From positions 248,001 to 312,000 of the forward strand of contig NZ_SGWX01000001.1 in the NCBI RefSeq assembly GCF_004216535.1: DNA of 64,000 nucleotides, given 5' to 3'. Below, piece after piece: positions 36,132-46,159 of the stretch; position 1 is the first letter of the stretch, and each line of letters begins with the position of its first letter. The DNA comes from Xylanimonas ulmi. GTDB lineage: Bacteria > Actinomycetota > Actinomycetes > Actinomycetales > Cellulomonadaceae. A program made the position numbers and the translations under genes. The notes under the pieces were generated by a model. It saw only the letters and a list, made by a program, of their open reading frames with translations. It made no database searches and had not been told where the DNA came from.

Positions 36132-36135
<4 letters not shown>
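34750..36135 (-). CDS. DUF58 domain protein
   Basis: A 461-residue protein. Two N-terminal hydrophobic spans (about residues 8-45) precede a soluble part. EGTEFDSLRAYVVGDDVRSIDW is the DUF58 signature (quoted in part: FDSLRAYVVGDDVRSIDW), followed by a vWA-like fold with VLIVLDTGRTAAT. DUF58 proteins work with MoxR ATPases, perhaps as substrates or targets in periplasmic protein maturation; the mechanism is not established. ATG/GTG 36135 overlaps the moxR-like stop by 4 bp: translational coupling in the operon 40135 to 34750. Confidence 0.88.
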
Positions 36136-37144
<1,009 letters not shown>

Positions 37145-37148
<4 letters not shown>

Positions 37149-38335
37149 GGTCGGTGAACCTCGCTCTCCAGCTCGTCGAGCCGCCGGGCGAGCGCGGCGA
37201 GCGCCGCGTCGTGGGCGGGTGGGGGTCCGTACAGCAGGTCCGCGACCTCGTGCGGGTCGCGGGTGGTCGCCCGCACGACGGCGTCGGCGAGCGTGGCCTT
37301 GTCAGCGGAGCGCGGCACGCCGAGGCGCCCGGCCATGCGGTCGGCCGACGCCGCCCGCAGCGCCGCCGCGGCGTGCCCCCGGGCGCGAGCGCGCCGGTAC
37401 AGCCGTCCGCGCCCTCGCGTCGCCTCGGCCGCGGGCACGATGACGGGCAGGTCTTCGGTCACGAGCGGTCCCAAACGGCGAGCGCGCCACAGCGCGACGA
37501 CGATCGCGCACAGCACCGCCCACCCGGTGACGGCCCCGGCCCACCAGGGCAGCACGCCGCCCCCGGCGCCGACGCCGTCGCCCGTCGAGAGGTCGAACGG
37601 GTCGGGCACGAGCCACACCAGCCGCTCGTTCTCGCCGAGCAGTCGCAGTGCGAGGGCCGCATTGCCCTGCTCGGTCACGTTGGCGTTGCGCAGCAGCGCG
37701 GGGTCGCCGACGGCGGTCACGGTGCGGGCGCCGTCGCCGCCGTCGCCGCGCACCTGGACCAGTGCGACGCTCTCGCCCGCGGAGTAGCAGGCGGTCACGG
37801 CGCCGCCCGTCGACGGCTCGCCGAGCTCGAGCGTGGCGTCGAGCGCGACGGCGCCGGCCGCGCGCGCCGCGGGCAGGTCGCACGCCGGGTCGAGCACGCC
37901 GGCGGCGGGCAGGATCGCCAGGTCGGCCGCCCCACCGGTCGCCAGGCGCAGCAGTGTGCCGCCCGGTCCGACCAGGACGAGGTCGGCCGGCACGTCGGCG
38001 AGCGCCGCAGCCTGGTCGTCGCCGAGCAGCGGCGCCGGCGTCACCAGGAGCGTCGTTCCCGGCTCCGCGGCGCGCACGGCCTCCTCGACGGTCGTGACGT
38101 GCCGCACCTCGACACCCTGGCGCGAGAGCACCTGCGCGAGCGCCCGCGATCCGGTCGGCGCCGCCGAGTCGGGGGCGTACGGCGTGTCGGACGTCTGCGG
38201 GCGCGTGACGACCAGGAGGGCGACCGTGATCGCGAACACCGCGAGGACCAGCGCGGTCCAGCGCACGCGCCGCCAACGGCGGCCTGCGCGCACGACGGCG
38301 GTGGTCCCGTCGCCGACGACGGTCGCGGTGCTCAT
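37145..38335 (-). CDS. DUF4350 domain protein
   Basis: A 396-residue protein: a hydrophobic span at residues 28-45, then an exported-looking domain of about 200 residues with SDTPYAPDSAAPTGSRALAQVL and VRHVTTVEEAVRAAEPGTTLLVTP (GATase1-like fold of DUF4350), a second span near residue 260, and a basic cytoplasmic tail. The active-site cysteine of true glutamine amidotransferases is not evident, so it is probably a binding fold. In these clusters DUF4350 sits between DUF4129 and MoxR, as here, with 4-bp overlaps on both sides. Confidence 0.85.
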
Positions 38336-38991
38336 CGCGGCCCTCGCAGGGCGGCGGGGGAGAGGCGGGCGGCGCGCACGTGGGCGTCGAGCTCGCGCAT
38401 CGACGCGGCGTCGGCGGCCGAAGCCCCGTGCGCGCCGTAGACGACGTCGTCGAAGAGCGTCGCCGCGGTGCGCAGGGCCGCAGCGTGCGCGGGCAGCCTC
38501 GCTCCCGCCGCGGCCGCGGCCTCCTGGGCGGTGCGCCCGGGCCTTTCGTCGAGCGCGGCGCGCTCCTCAAGCCCGCGCACGACGGCGCGGAACCCATCGG
38601 CGACGGCCGCGGCCCAGTCGCCGCGGGCGGCCGCGGCGTCGGCGGCCGCGCGCAACTGCGCGGCGGTGCGGGTGTCGTCGTCCAGCACGACAGGCCCGGC
38701 GACGCGGCGTGTGCGCGCCAGGCGCACCGGCCCGGCGACCCAGCGCGCGACGAGCAGCACGAGAACGACGACGACGACGGCGCCCAGCAGCACCTGCCAG
38801 GGCGGCGCCGCGATCGGGTCCAGGGTGTCGAACAGGCCCGTGAACCATCGCCACAGCCGCTCGAGCAGCGAGGGCGGCGTCGCGTACTCGGGATGGGCGA
38901 GCTCCTCGACCAGCCACCGACGCGCGGTGTCGCGGTCGGGCGTGACGGGCACGTCGGTCAGCACCATGCCGCCCCACGCGCCCGCCAGCAC
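38332..38991 (-). CDS. DUF4129 domain protein
   Basis: A 219-residue protein. TARRWLVEELAHPEY, then LLERLWRWFTGLFD and one strong hydrophobic span (about residues 65-85), followed by a cytoplasmic helical domain with AAVADGFRAVVRGLEERAALDERPGRTAQEAAA (FRAVVRGLEER and the TA-E pattern are DUF4129 hallmarks). Its role is unknown, but it always accompanies MoxR-DUF58 operons. The start is GTG 38991, 7 bp after the upstream stop; ATG 38967 is the alternative. Confidence 0.85.
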   Translation of the reverse strand: MLAGAWGGMVLTDVPVTPDRDTARRWLVEELAHPEYATPPSLLERLWRWFTGLFDTLDPIAAPPWQVLLGAVVVVVLVLLVARWVAGPVRLARTRRVAGPVVLDDDTRTAAQLRAAADAAAARGDWAAAVADGFRAVVRGLEERAALDERPGRTAQEAAAAAGARLPAHAAALRTAATLFDDVVYGAHGASAADAASMRELDAHVRAARLSPAALRGPR

Positions 38992-38998
38992 CGCGGCC

Positions 38999-40135
38999 TC
39001 AGCTCTTGTCGGCCGCGGCGGCGGCCAGTGCGACGTCGAGGCCCTCGCGCCGCATGCGCAGGTCGATGTAGAGCAGCGCGACGACGCCCGCGAGGAAGAT
39101 CGTCGAGATGGACGTCGAGACGACCGTGGTCACGACCGTGGTGGCCACGACCGCCGCCGTCGAGGATCCCACCGACAGCGCGATGGCGCTGCCCAGCAAC
39201 CCGAGCGGCACCGCGACCACCTGGGCGATCACGCCCACGATGATGGAGGCCAACAGGTAGATGCCCAGGAGGCGCCAGAACGAGCGGCGCGTCAGGCGCC
39301 ACGCACGGCGCACCGTGGCCCACAGGCCCGCGCTCTCGAGCGCGAGCGCGGGCGGCACCAGAACCAGGCGCGTGCCGAGCCAGACGGCCACCACGAGGCC
39401 GCCGATCGTGAGGAGGATCCCGAGCGCGACGGCGAGCGCCAGTGACTGCTGCCAGGCGGCGAGGACCAGTGCGGCGGCCGCGAGCGTGTACGCCGAGACC
39501 AGCACGAGCAGCGCGGCCGTCTGCAGCAGCGACCACCCGATGAGGGTCCACAGGCGCGGGCCGAGCCGTCGCCACACCTGGCGCACGCTCTCCCGCTCCC
39601 CGAGCACCGAGCGGCTGACCGACACGGTCAGGATGCCGTTGACGATCGGCGCCGCGAGGATGAAGGTCAGGCTGTTCCCAGCCGCCAGCGCGTAGGTCCG
39701 GGCGAGGTCGCCGACCGTGAACCCGATGGTCAGGCCCGAGTCCTGCAGCGCCGGGTCGTCGAAGAGGGGCCCGACCAGGTTGGTGACCGCCGGGATGAGG
39801 GCCATGCCCACGACCAGCCCGACGAGTGTCGCGATGAGGATGACCAGCGTCGCGATTCCGAGCATCACCGCGGGGTTGTGCCGCACCGCCGCGAACGCGC
39901 CGTCGTAGATCTCACCCATGGTCAGCGGGCGCAGGGGGATGATGCCCGGGCGGTCCGACGGGGGGCGGTACGGCGACTGCCCGGCGGGACCGCCATAGGG
40001 CGTCGGCGGCGCCGCGGGGCCCGTGCCGTACTGCCCGTAGCGGGGCACGTCGCCCCAGCCGGAGGGTGTCGGGGCTGGGCCGCCGGCGTCGGGCGGCGCG
40101 GGGTTGGCGTCGTCGGGCGGGCTCGGCGTGCTCAT
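38999..40135 (-). CDS. Glycerophosphodiester-phosphodiesterase-type membrane-domain protein
   Basis: A 378-residue protein. The first 75 residues are Pro/Gly-rich (PSPPDDANPAPPDAGGPAP), then IIPLRPLTMGEIYDGAFAAVRHNPAVMLG, the start of a polytopic domain with about six spans. RPLTxGEIxDxAxxxxRxNP is typical of the GDPDase membrane-domain family found as the first gene of MoxR operons. No phosphodiesterase domain is present. The ATG at 40135 has GGGAGAG 3 bp upstream. It is divergent from mtrA with 99 bp between. Confidence 0.82.
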   Translation of the reverse strand: MSTPSPPDDANPAPPDAGGPAPTPSGWGDVPRYGQYGTGPAAPPTPYGGPAGQSPYRPPSDRPGIIPLRPLTMGEIYDGAFAAVRHNPAVMLGIATLVILIATLVGLVVGMALIPAVTNLVGPLFDDPALQDSGLTIGFTVGDLARTYALAAGNSLTFILAAPIVNGILTVSVSRSVLGERESVRQVWRRLGPRLWTLIGWSLLQTAALLVLVSAYTLAAAALVLAAWQQSLALAVALGILLTIGGLVVAVWLGTRLVLVPPALALESAGLWATVRRAWRLTRRSFWRLLGIYLLASIIVGVIAQVVAVPLGLLGSAIALSVGSSTAAVVATTVVTTVVSTSISTIFLAGVVALLYIDLRMRREGLDVALAAAAADKS

Positions 40136-40234
40136 GCTCTCCCCATCGTGGGCTGGCTGTCGTCGGGTCACGATAGCGCGCCAGGCCTGGTCACCGAGCC
40201 CACCTGTGCGGGTTTCGGCTGGCAGACTGGTCGC

Positions 40235-40915
40235 ATGAAGTCGCGTGTTCTTGTCGTCGACGACGACACCGCCCTGGCCGAGATGATCGGCATCGTGCTG
40301 CGCGCCGAGGGCTTCGAGCCGGTGTTCTGCGCCGACGGCGACGGCGCCGTCGCCGCGTTCCGCGCGGCCCAGCCCGACCTCGTCCTGCTCGACCTGATGC
40401 TCCCGGGTAAGGACGGCACGCAGGTGTGCCGCGAGATTCGCGCCGAGTCGGGTGTCCCGATCATCATGCTGACCGCCAAGAGCGACACCGTCGACGTCGT
40501 CCTGGGCCTGGAGTCCGGCGCCGACGACTACGTGCCCAAGCCGTTCAAGCCCAAGGAGCTCGTGGCCCGCATCCGCGCGCGCCTGCGCCGCACCGAGGAC
40601 CCGGGCCCCGAGCGCCTGCTGGTCGGCGACCTCGAGATCGACGTGACCGGCCACACCGTGACGCGCGACGGCGCCCGCATCGGCCTGACGCCGCTCGAGT
40701 TCGACCTGCTCGTGGCCCTGGCCCGCAAGCCGTGGCAGGTGTTCACCCGTGAGGTGCTGCTGGAGAAGGTGTGGGGCTACCGGCACGCGGCCGACACGCG
40801 CCTGGTCAACGTGCACGTGCAGCGGCTGCGCTCGAAGGTCGAGCGTGACCCTGAGAACCCGGAGATCGTCCTGACCGTCCGCGGCGTGGGCTACAAGGCG
40901 GGCGCCCCGCGGTGA
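40235..40915 (+). CDS. mtrA: Response regulator MtrA
   Basis: A 226-residue OmpR-type regulator. The receiver has VLVVDDDTALAEMIG, phospho-accepting D53 in LVLLDLMLPG, and VPKPFKPKELVARI. The winged helix has LTPLEFDLLVALARKP, REVLLEKVWGYRHAADTRLVNVHVQRLRSK (in part: WGYRHAADTRLVNVHVQR) and VRGVGYKAG. MtrA controls division, wall hydrolase and replication genes in actinobacteria. The frame is open upstream but ATG 40235 gives the normal N-terminus. The mtrB GTG overlaps its stop by 4 bp. Confidence 0.96.
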   Translation: MKSRVLVVDDDTALAEMIGIVLRAEGFEPVFCADGDGAVAAFRAAQPDLVLLDLMLPGKDGTQVCREIRAESGVPIIMLTAKSDTVDVVLGLESGADDYVPKPFKPKELVARIRARLRRTEDPGPERLLVGDLEIDVTGHTVTRDGARIGLTPLEFDLLVALARKPWQVFTREVLLEKVWGYRHAADTRLVNVHVQRLRSKVERDPENPEIVLTVRGVGYKAGAPR

Positions 40916-42705
40916 CCACCTCGGGCGCCGCCGCGCCGGCGGACTGGGACGCCCGGCGCGCCGGGCCGGGTGGGCTGTGGCGTCGCCTGCGCGTGCTGGT
41001 CGGTCGCCGCGCGCGCGCCGCCGTCTACCGCTGGCGCTCCTCGATGCAGGTGCGCGTGGTCACCTCGGCGCTCGCGGTCGGCGTCGTGACCGTCGCGCTG
41101 CTGGGTGAGTTCCTGTCGACGTCGGTGCGCGACGGCCTGTTCGAACAGCGGGTCGCGCAGCTCGACCTGGAGGCGGCGCACTCGGCCGTCATCGTGCGCG
41201 AGGCGTTCGCCTCGGCCCCCGTCACCTCGACGGCCGACGTGCAGGCGTTGGTCATCACGCTCGCCGACACGCGGCGCAACGGCGCGTCGAGCGCGCGCGG
41301 GTCGATGCTGGCCAGCTCTCCGGACGCGTCCGCCGCCCTCAACACTGTCGCCTCACCCCAGTGGATGGCCCGCGACGACGTCACCTCGCACGCGCTGCGC
41401 GCCGCGACGCTCGCCTCGGACCACCAGATGTGGCAGTCCGTCATGATCCCCGCGGCCTTCAGCGAGTCCGGTCACGACGAGCCCGGCGTGGTGTTCGGTG
41501 CGGCCGTCGACGTGCCCCTGGGCGGCAAGTTCGGTCTGTACACGCTCTACTCGCTCCAGCCCGAGCAGGAGACGCTGCGGTTCGTCCAGCGCACGCTCGC
41601 GCTCGGCGCGCTCGCCATCGTCGCGCTCATCGGCGTGATCACGTGGCTCGTCACACGGCAGGCCGTCACGCCCGTGCGCCGTGCCGCGGCCACGGCCGCG
41701 CGTCTGGCCGACGGGCACCTGTCCGAGCGCATGCCCGGCAAGGGCTACGACGAGATGGCCACGCTCGCCCGGTCGTTCAACGAGATGGCCGCCAGCCTGC
41801 AAGACCAGATCCGGCGCATGGAGGCATTGTCGACCGCCCAGCGCCGCTTCGTCTCCGACGTCTCGCACGAGCTGCGCACTCCGCTGACCACGATCCGCAT
41901 CGCCGGTGAGGTCATCCACTCCGCGCGCGACGAGCTCGACGACGGGGCGCGCCGCTCGGCGGAGCTGCTGCAGCAGCAGCTCGACCGCTTCGAGGAGCTG
42001 CTCGCCGACCTGCTGGAGATCTCGCGGTTCGACGCCGGAGCGGCGGTGCTCGACGTCGAGCAGCGCGACCTGGAGGGCATCGTGTCCGCCGTCGTCGACA
42101 CCGCGACCCCGCTCGCCGAGCGCAAGGGCGTGTTCCTGTCGGTGCACCTGCCCGACGAGCCCGCGGTCGCCGACGTCGACCCGCGCCGCGTCGAGCGGGT
42201 CCTGCGCAACCTCGTGGTCAACGCCGTCGAGCACGCCGAGGGCAAGCCCGTGGAGATCACTGTCGGCGCCAACGCCCAGTCCGTCGCCGTCGTGGTGCGC
42301 GATCACGGCATCGGCATGACGCCCGAGGAGGTCGCCCACGTGTTCGACAGGTTCTGGCGCGCCGACCCCGCCCGGGCCCGCACCTCGGGCGGGACCGGGC
42401 TCGGCCTGGCGATCTCGCTCGAGGACGCGCACCTGCACGCCGGGCGCCTCGAAGCCTGGGGCCGCACCGGGCACGGGGCCAGCTTCCGGCTCACGCTGCC
42501 GCGGCGCGCCGGCCTGTCGGTCGAGGACCCGCCGTTGCCACTGGTCCCGACGCCGCGCGCGCTGACGGGCCTGCCGACCGGCCAGATCCCCGTCGTCATG
42601 CCCGCCGAGGGGCCCACACCGAGCGCGATCCCCGACCTGAGCGCGCTGCCCGACGTCGAGCCGTCGACGGCGCCCGCCCCGCAGGGACGCGAGGCGCGCG
42701 CATGA
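40912..42705 (+). CDS. mtrB: Sensor histidine kinase MtrB
   Basis: A 597-residue kinase. Spans at about residues 50-70 and 225-250 enclose an extracellular sensor domain; a HAMP region has RRAAATAARLADGHLSERMPG; the dimerisation helix FVSDVSHELRTPLTTIR carries H319; the ATPase domain has RNLVVNAVEHAEG and GTGLGLAISLEDAHLHAG. The last 70 residues are a Pro-rich tail. MtrB phosphorylates MtrA, and LpqB (next gene) modulates it. GTG 40912; the lpqB ATG overlaps its stop by 4 bp. Confidence 0.96.
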   Translation: MTTSGAAAPADWDARRAGPGGLWRRLRVLVGRRARAAVYRWRSSMQVRVVTSALAVGVVTVALLGEFLSTSVRDGLFEQRVAQLDLEAAHSAVIVREAFASAPVTSTADVQALVITLADTRRNGASSARGSMLASSPDASAALNTVASPQWMARDDVTSHALRAATLASDHQMWQSVMIPAAFSESGHDEPGVVFGAAVDVPLGGKFGLYTLYSLQPEQETLRFVQRTLALGALAIVALIGVITWLVTRQAVTPVRRAAATAARLADGHLSERMPGKGYDEMATLARSFNEMAASLQDQIRRMEALSTAQRRFVSDVSHELRTPLTTIRIAGEVIHSARDELDDGARRSAELLQQQLDRFEELLADLLEISRFDAGAAVLDVEQRDLEGIVSAVVDTATPLAERKGVFLSVHLPDEPAVADVDPRRVERVLRNLVVNAVEHAEGKPVEITVGANAQSVAVVVRDHGIGMTPEEVAHVFDRFWRADPARARTSGGTGLGLAISLEDAHLHAGRLEAWGRTGHGASFRLTLPRRAGLSVEDPPLPLVPTPRALTGLPTGQIPVVMPAEGPTPSAIPDLSALPDVEPSTAPAPQGREARA

Positions 42706-44411
42706 GCGGCGCGCGGCGGCTGCGCGCCGCCGTGGCCGCCGCCGTGGCCGCCGCGCTGCTGGCGGGGTGCAGCGCCATCCCTGTCTCGGGGCGGGTGCAG
42801 GAGGGCGGCACCGACGTGCGGCGCGACCCCGGCATCGGGTTCATCGCCGAGAGTCCGGTGCTCGGCGCCGAGCCCGACGCGATCGTGCGCGGCTTCCTGC
42901 TCGCCGCGCAGGCCGGCCCGACGTCGACCACGCCGTTCAGCGTGGCGCTGGAGTACCTGACGGCGGGGGCGGGCACGACGTGGAAGCCGTACGCGCAGGT
43001 GTTCGTGCTCGACGGGGTCGCCCAGCTCACCGTGTCCGACACCTCGGACGACCAGCAGGGCCACGCCGTGGTGCACGCCTCGGGCACCGTCGTCGCCTCG
43101 CTCGACGAGCAGGGGGTCCTGACCGAGGAGCCGACGCCGATCAGCAAGGAGACGACGTTCGAGCTGACCAAGGAGAGCGGGCAGTGGCGCATCGACTCGC
43201 TCGAGGACGGGCTGTTGGTCCCGTCCCAGGTCTTCACCACCACGTTCCACCGCACGCGCCTGAACTTCCTGTCCCCGGACCAGCAGGCCTGGGTGCCCGA
43301 CGTGCGGTGGTTCCCGCAGCAGTCCTGGCGCACCAACGCCGTGCGGGAGATCCTGGCGGGCCCGCCCGACTGGCTCGGCGCCGCCGTCGAGCCCGTGCTG
43401 CCCGCCGGGACGGCGCTCGCGCTCAACTCGGTGACCGACGGGCCCGACGGCAACCTCCAGGTCTCGCTCACGGACCAGATCAGTGAGGCGTCGGCCACCG
43501 CGCGCGGCCTGTTCGTGGCGCAGCTGCGCGCGACGCTCTCGGACGGCACGGGCGAGTCGATCGGCATCACGCTGCTGGACCGCAACGGTCCGATCGCGCC
43601 GTCGGACGTCGCCTCGCTCACGCCGCCGCGGCCGTCCGGGCCCGCGCTCGTGCTGCGCGACGGCGCCCTGTGGTCGCTCGCGGGCCGCGAGCTCGTGCAG
43701 TCCGACACGGCCGTGAGCCTGGGCGGGCTCGACCCGACGGCGCTCGCGGTCGGCTCCGGCGGGGCTCCGGTCGTGGTGCGTGACGGCGCCGGCCGCCTGG
43801 TGCGCGTGACCGGCGATCCCACCGCGCTGCTGCAGGGCACGACGCTGCTCGCGCCGTCGGTCGACCGGTTCGGCGCCGTGTGGAGCGGCGAGCCCACCGG
43901 GCCGATCCAGGTGGTGCTGCCGAGCGGGGGGGTCTACCCGGTCGCGGCGCCATGGCTCGACGGACGCACCGTGACGTCGCTGGCGGTCTCCCCCGAGGGC
44001 GCCCGCGTGGCCCTCGTGTCGGTGGGCCAGGGCGGAACCCAGGTGCAGGTCGCGGGCGTCGTGCGCGACGTCCACGGCGTCCCGACGGCGCTCGCGCGGC
44101 CCCTCATCGTGGGGCAGTCGGTCGCGGGGGTCACGCAGGCGGTGTGGCAGGACGAGACGGCGCTCGCGCTGCTCGGCCAGGGTGAGGGCAGCGCCGGGGT
44201 GTACCTCGCGGGAGTGGGGGGCCTGGCCGGGTCGGCCGGAGGGCTCGCGCGCCGGGTCCCCGGGGTCAACGGGGTCACCGCGCTCAGCGCGTCGGTCGGC
44301 ACGGGCGACATCCTCGCGCTCGACGCGCAGGGTGTGCTGTACCTGCACCAGGCCTCGGCCGTGTGGCCGGTGATCGGCCAGGACGTGAGCCTCATGGCGT
44401 TCCCCGGCTGA
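42702..44411 (+). CDS. lpqB: Lipoprotein LpqB
   Basis: A 569-residue lipoprotein. The signal peptide ends with ALLAGC, lipidated at C23. The GerMN-like domain includes PVSGRVQEGGTDVRRDPG and TNAVREILAGPPDWLG, and a beta-propeller-like C-terminal half (LGGLDPTALAVGSGGAPVVV, LPSGGVYPVAAPWLDGRTV). In actinobacteria it interacts with the extracellular part of MtrB and tunes MtrA phosphorylation. mtrA-mtrB-lpqB form one operon with two 4-bp overlaps. Confidence 0.95.
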   Translation: MSGARRLRAAVAAAVAAALLAGCSAIPVSGRVQEGGTDVRRDPGIGFIAESPVLGAEPDAIVRGFLLAAQAGPTSTTPFSVALEYLTAGAGTTWKPYAQVFVLDGVAQLTVSDTSDDQQGHAVVHASGTVVASLDEQGVLTEEPTPISKETTFELTKESGQWRIDSLEDGLLVPSQVFTTTFHRTRLNFLSPDQQAWVPDVRWFPQQSWRTNAVREILAGPPDWLGAAVEPVLPAGTALALNSVTDGPDGNLQVSLTDQISEASATARGLFVAQLRATLSDGTGESIGITLLDRNGPIAPSDVASLTPPRPSGPALVLRDGALWSLAGRELVQSDTAVSLGGLDPTALAVGSGGAPVVVRDGAGRLVRVTGDPTALLQGTTLLAPSVDRFGAVWSGEPTGPIQVVLPSGGVYPVAAPWLDGRTVTSLAVSPEGARVALVSVGQGGTQVQVAGVVRDVHGVPTALARPLIVGQSVAGVTQAVWQDETALALLGQGEGSAGVYLAGVGGLAGSAGGLARRVPGVNGVTALSASVGTGDILALDAQGVLYLHQASAVWPVIGQDVSLMAFPG

Positions 44412-44431
44412 GGCGCCCGCACGCGGCGGCC

Positions 44432-44461
44432 CGCTGTGGATCGCCGACGTCGTCCACAGCG
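44432..44461 (+). terminator. Hairpin after lpqB
   Basis: CGCTGTGGA pairs with TCCACAGCG over 9 bp around a 12-nt loop, beginning 20 bp after the lpqB stop and ahead of the comF-like gene. There is no T-run, which is common in high-GC actinobacteria. It may end or attenuate the mtrAB-lpqB transcript. Confidence 0.4.
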
Positions 44462-44510
44462 CGCGCCGCGGCGGCGCCCCCGTGCGCGGCGGCGGCGGCA
44501 GGATGCGGGC

Positions 44511-45266
44511 ATGCCCCGACCGTTGACCGCCGCTGTGCGCGACCTCGCCCGCCTCGTCGTGCCGGTCGAGTGCCCCGGCTGCGGCATGCCCGACGTCGCG
44601 TGGTGCCCCGCATGCGCGGCGCCGTTCGCCGGCCGCCCGGTCCGCGCCGAGCGCGCCGCGGCGCGCCTCGACAGGCTCGACGGCGTCGCGCCACTGCCGG
44701 TGTGGACGCTGGCGCGCTACGAGGGCGCGGTGCGCGGCGTCGTCGTCGCCTGGAAGGACAAGGGGCGCGTCGACCTCGACGCGCTGCTGGCGCCGGCGGC
44801 CGCGCGGGCGGCCGGCGCGCTCGCCGGGACGCTGGCCCGCGCCGTCGGGAGTCGGCCCCTGCTGGTGGTCCCGGCGCCGTCGAGCGCGGCCGCGCGCCGT
44901 GTGCGCGGGCGCGAGCACCTGGCGCCCGTCGCCCGCGCGCTCGCGGCGGGACTCGGCGCGCGGCCCGCCCCCGCACTGCGTCGCGTCCGGGGTTCGGACC
45001 AGGTCGGTCTCGGGGTCCGTGAGCGGGGCGCGAACGTCGCGGTGCGCGCCGACCTCGCGACGCTGGCGCGCGCGGCCCGGCGCACGGGACGCGGGGGCGC
45101 GCCCGTGTGCCTCATCGTCGACGACGTCGTGACCACGGGCGCGACTCTCGCCGCCGCGGAGCGCTGCTTGGAGGCGGCTGGGACCGACGTTGTCGGCGCA
45201 TTTGCGCTGGCCGCGACACCCTCCCCGGGGCGTACGGCGGATCTGGTCGCGCCACGCGGCCCTTAG
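44511..45266 (+). CDS. ComF-family phosphoribosyltransferase-like protein
   Basis: A 251-residue protein. An N-terminal zinc finger CPGCGMPDVAWCPAC is followed by YEGAVRGVVVAWKDKGR and the PRPP-binding loop VCLIVDDVVTTGATLAAAE, the ComF order. ComF is needed for DNA uptake in naturally competent bacteria; its biochemical role is unclear, and many non-competent actinobacteria keep it in this lpqB-comF-hpf-secA place. ATG 44511 is chosen because the zinc finger starts shortly after. Confidence 0.9.
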   Translation: MPRPLTAAVRDLARLVVPVECPGCGMPDVAWCPACAAPFAGRPVRAERAAARLDRLDGVAPLPVWTLARYEGAVRGVVVAWKDKGRVDLDALLAPAAARAAGALAGTLARAVGSRPLLVVPAPSSAAARRVRGREHLAPVARALAAGLGARPAPALRRVRGSDQVGLGVRERGANVAVRADLATLARAARRTGRGGAPVCLIVDDVVTTGATLAAAERCLEAAGTDVVGAFALAATPSPGRTADLVAPRGP

Positions 45267-45461
45267 CGGTGTTGCACAGGCGTGACCGGGGCTAGCCTGA
45301 GGGCTCACCGAGGGCGCCAGTCCCGCTCTCGGGCCGCCGCTGGCCCGTGTCACGGGCGCGTCTTGGAGGTGGTGCCGTCACCGGCATCCGGTCATCCGGA
45401 TGACCCCAGAGCACACCGGGCGCTCGCGGGACGGGCGCCCTCCCCAGAAGGGAGCTACACG

Positions 45462-46115
45462 ATGGAGATCGTCGTCGTCGGCAGGCACACGGAAGTGCCC
45501 GAGCGTTTCCGCCGCCATGTAGAGGACAAGCTCGCCAAGGTCACACAGCTCGCGCCGCTCGCGCAGCGCGTGGACGTCGAGCTCACGCACGAGAACAACC
45601 CCAAGCTGGCCGACGTCGCAGAGCGCGTCGAGCTCACCGTGCGTGCGAAGGGACCCGTGATCCGCGCGGAGGCCGCTGCGGACGACCGGTACGGCGCCCT
45701 TGACCTCGCCATCGACAAGCTGACCGAACGCTTGCGCCGCACCCGCGACCGCCGCAAGGACCACCGCCGCAGCTATGTGCTGGCTCCGGTCGACGTGCGT
45801 CCGTACGACGAGGTCAAGGCCTCCGAGCCCGAGCCGGCGGTCGAGGCCGCCGCGCTGGTGGCGGACGGCGCCGCCGTCGAGCACCAGCTCGGCGACTCGC
45901 CCGTCACCATCCGCCAGAAGCTCCACTCGGCCGACCCGCTGACGGTTGACGAGGCCGTGTACCAGATGGAGCTCGTCGGCCACGACTTCTTCCTGTTCAT
46001 CGACAAGGAGTCGGCGCGGCCGTCCGCGGTCTACAAGCGCAAGGGCTGGACGTACGGCGTCGTGCAGCTCGACCAGCAGTGCATGGGCGTGCTGCCGGTG
46101 AGTGAGCTGACCTGA
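45462..46115 (+). CDS. hpf: Ribosome hibernation-promoting factor, long form
   Basis: A 217-residue protein with two domains. Residues 1-100 (MEIVVVGRHTEVPERFRRHVEDKL) bind the 30S decoding site; a linker follows; and the C-terminal dimerisation domain has VRQKLHSADPLTVDEAV-like sequence (here TIRQKLHSADPLTVDEAV) and VGHDFFLFIDKES. The long form drives 100S ribosome dimers in stationary phase. AGAAGGGA upstream supports ATG 45462. The roughly 195-bp leader has an inverted repeat GGGCGC...GCGCCC at about 45419-45441 and may hold stress-responsive promoters. Confidence 0.95.
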   Translation: MEIVVVGRHTEVPERFRRHVEDKLAKVTQLAPLAQRVDVELTHENNPKLADVAERVELTVRAKGPVIRAEAAADDRYGALDLAIDKLTERLRRTRDRRKDHRRSYVLAPVDVRPYDEVKASEPEPAVEAAALVADGAAVEHQLGDSPVTIRQKLHSADPLTVDEAVYQMELVGHDFFLFIDKESARPSAVYKRKGWTYGVVQLDQQCMGVLPVSELT

Positions 46116-46159
46116 TCCGACCGGCGACCGATGTCGGTGGCGGCGGGCACCCTGAAGGG

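Noticed and set aside
44667-44690. CCTCGACAGGCTCGACGG inside the comF-like gene resembles a repeat arm
   Set aside because: It matches only 8-9 bases of the arm, lacks the CAACC part, and encodes a normal stretch of the protein; probably chance.
45419-45441. Inverted repeat GGGCGC...GCGCCC before hpf as a riboswitch or terminator
   Set aside because: It is only a 6-bp GC stem in a GC-rich leader, frequent by chance, and it lies too near the ribosome site to act as the end of comF.
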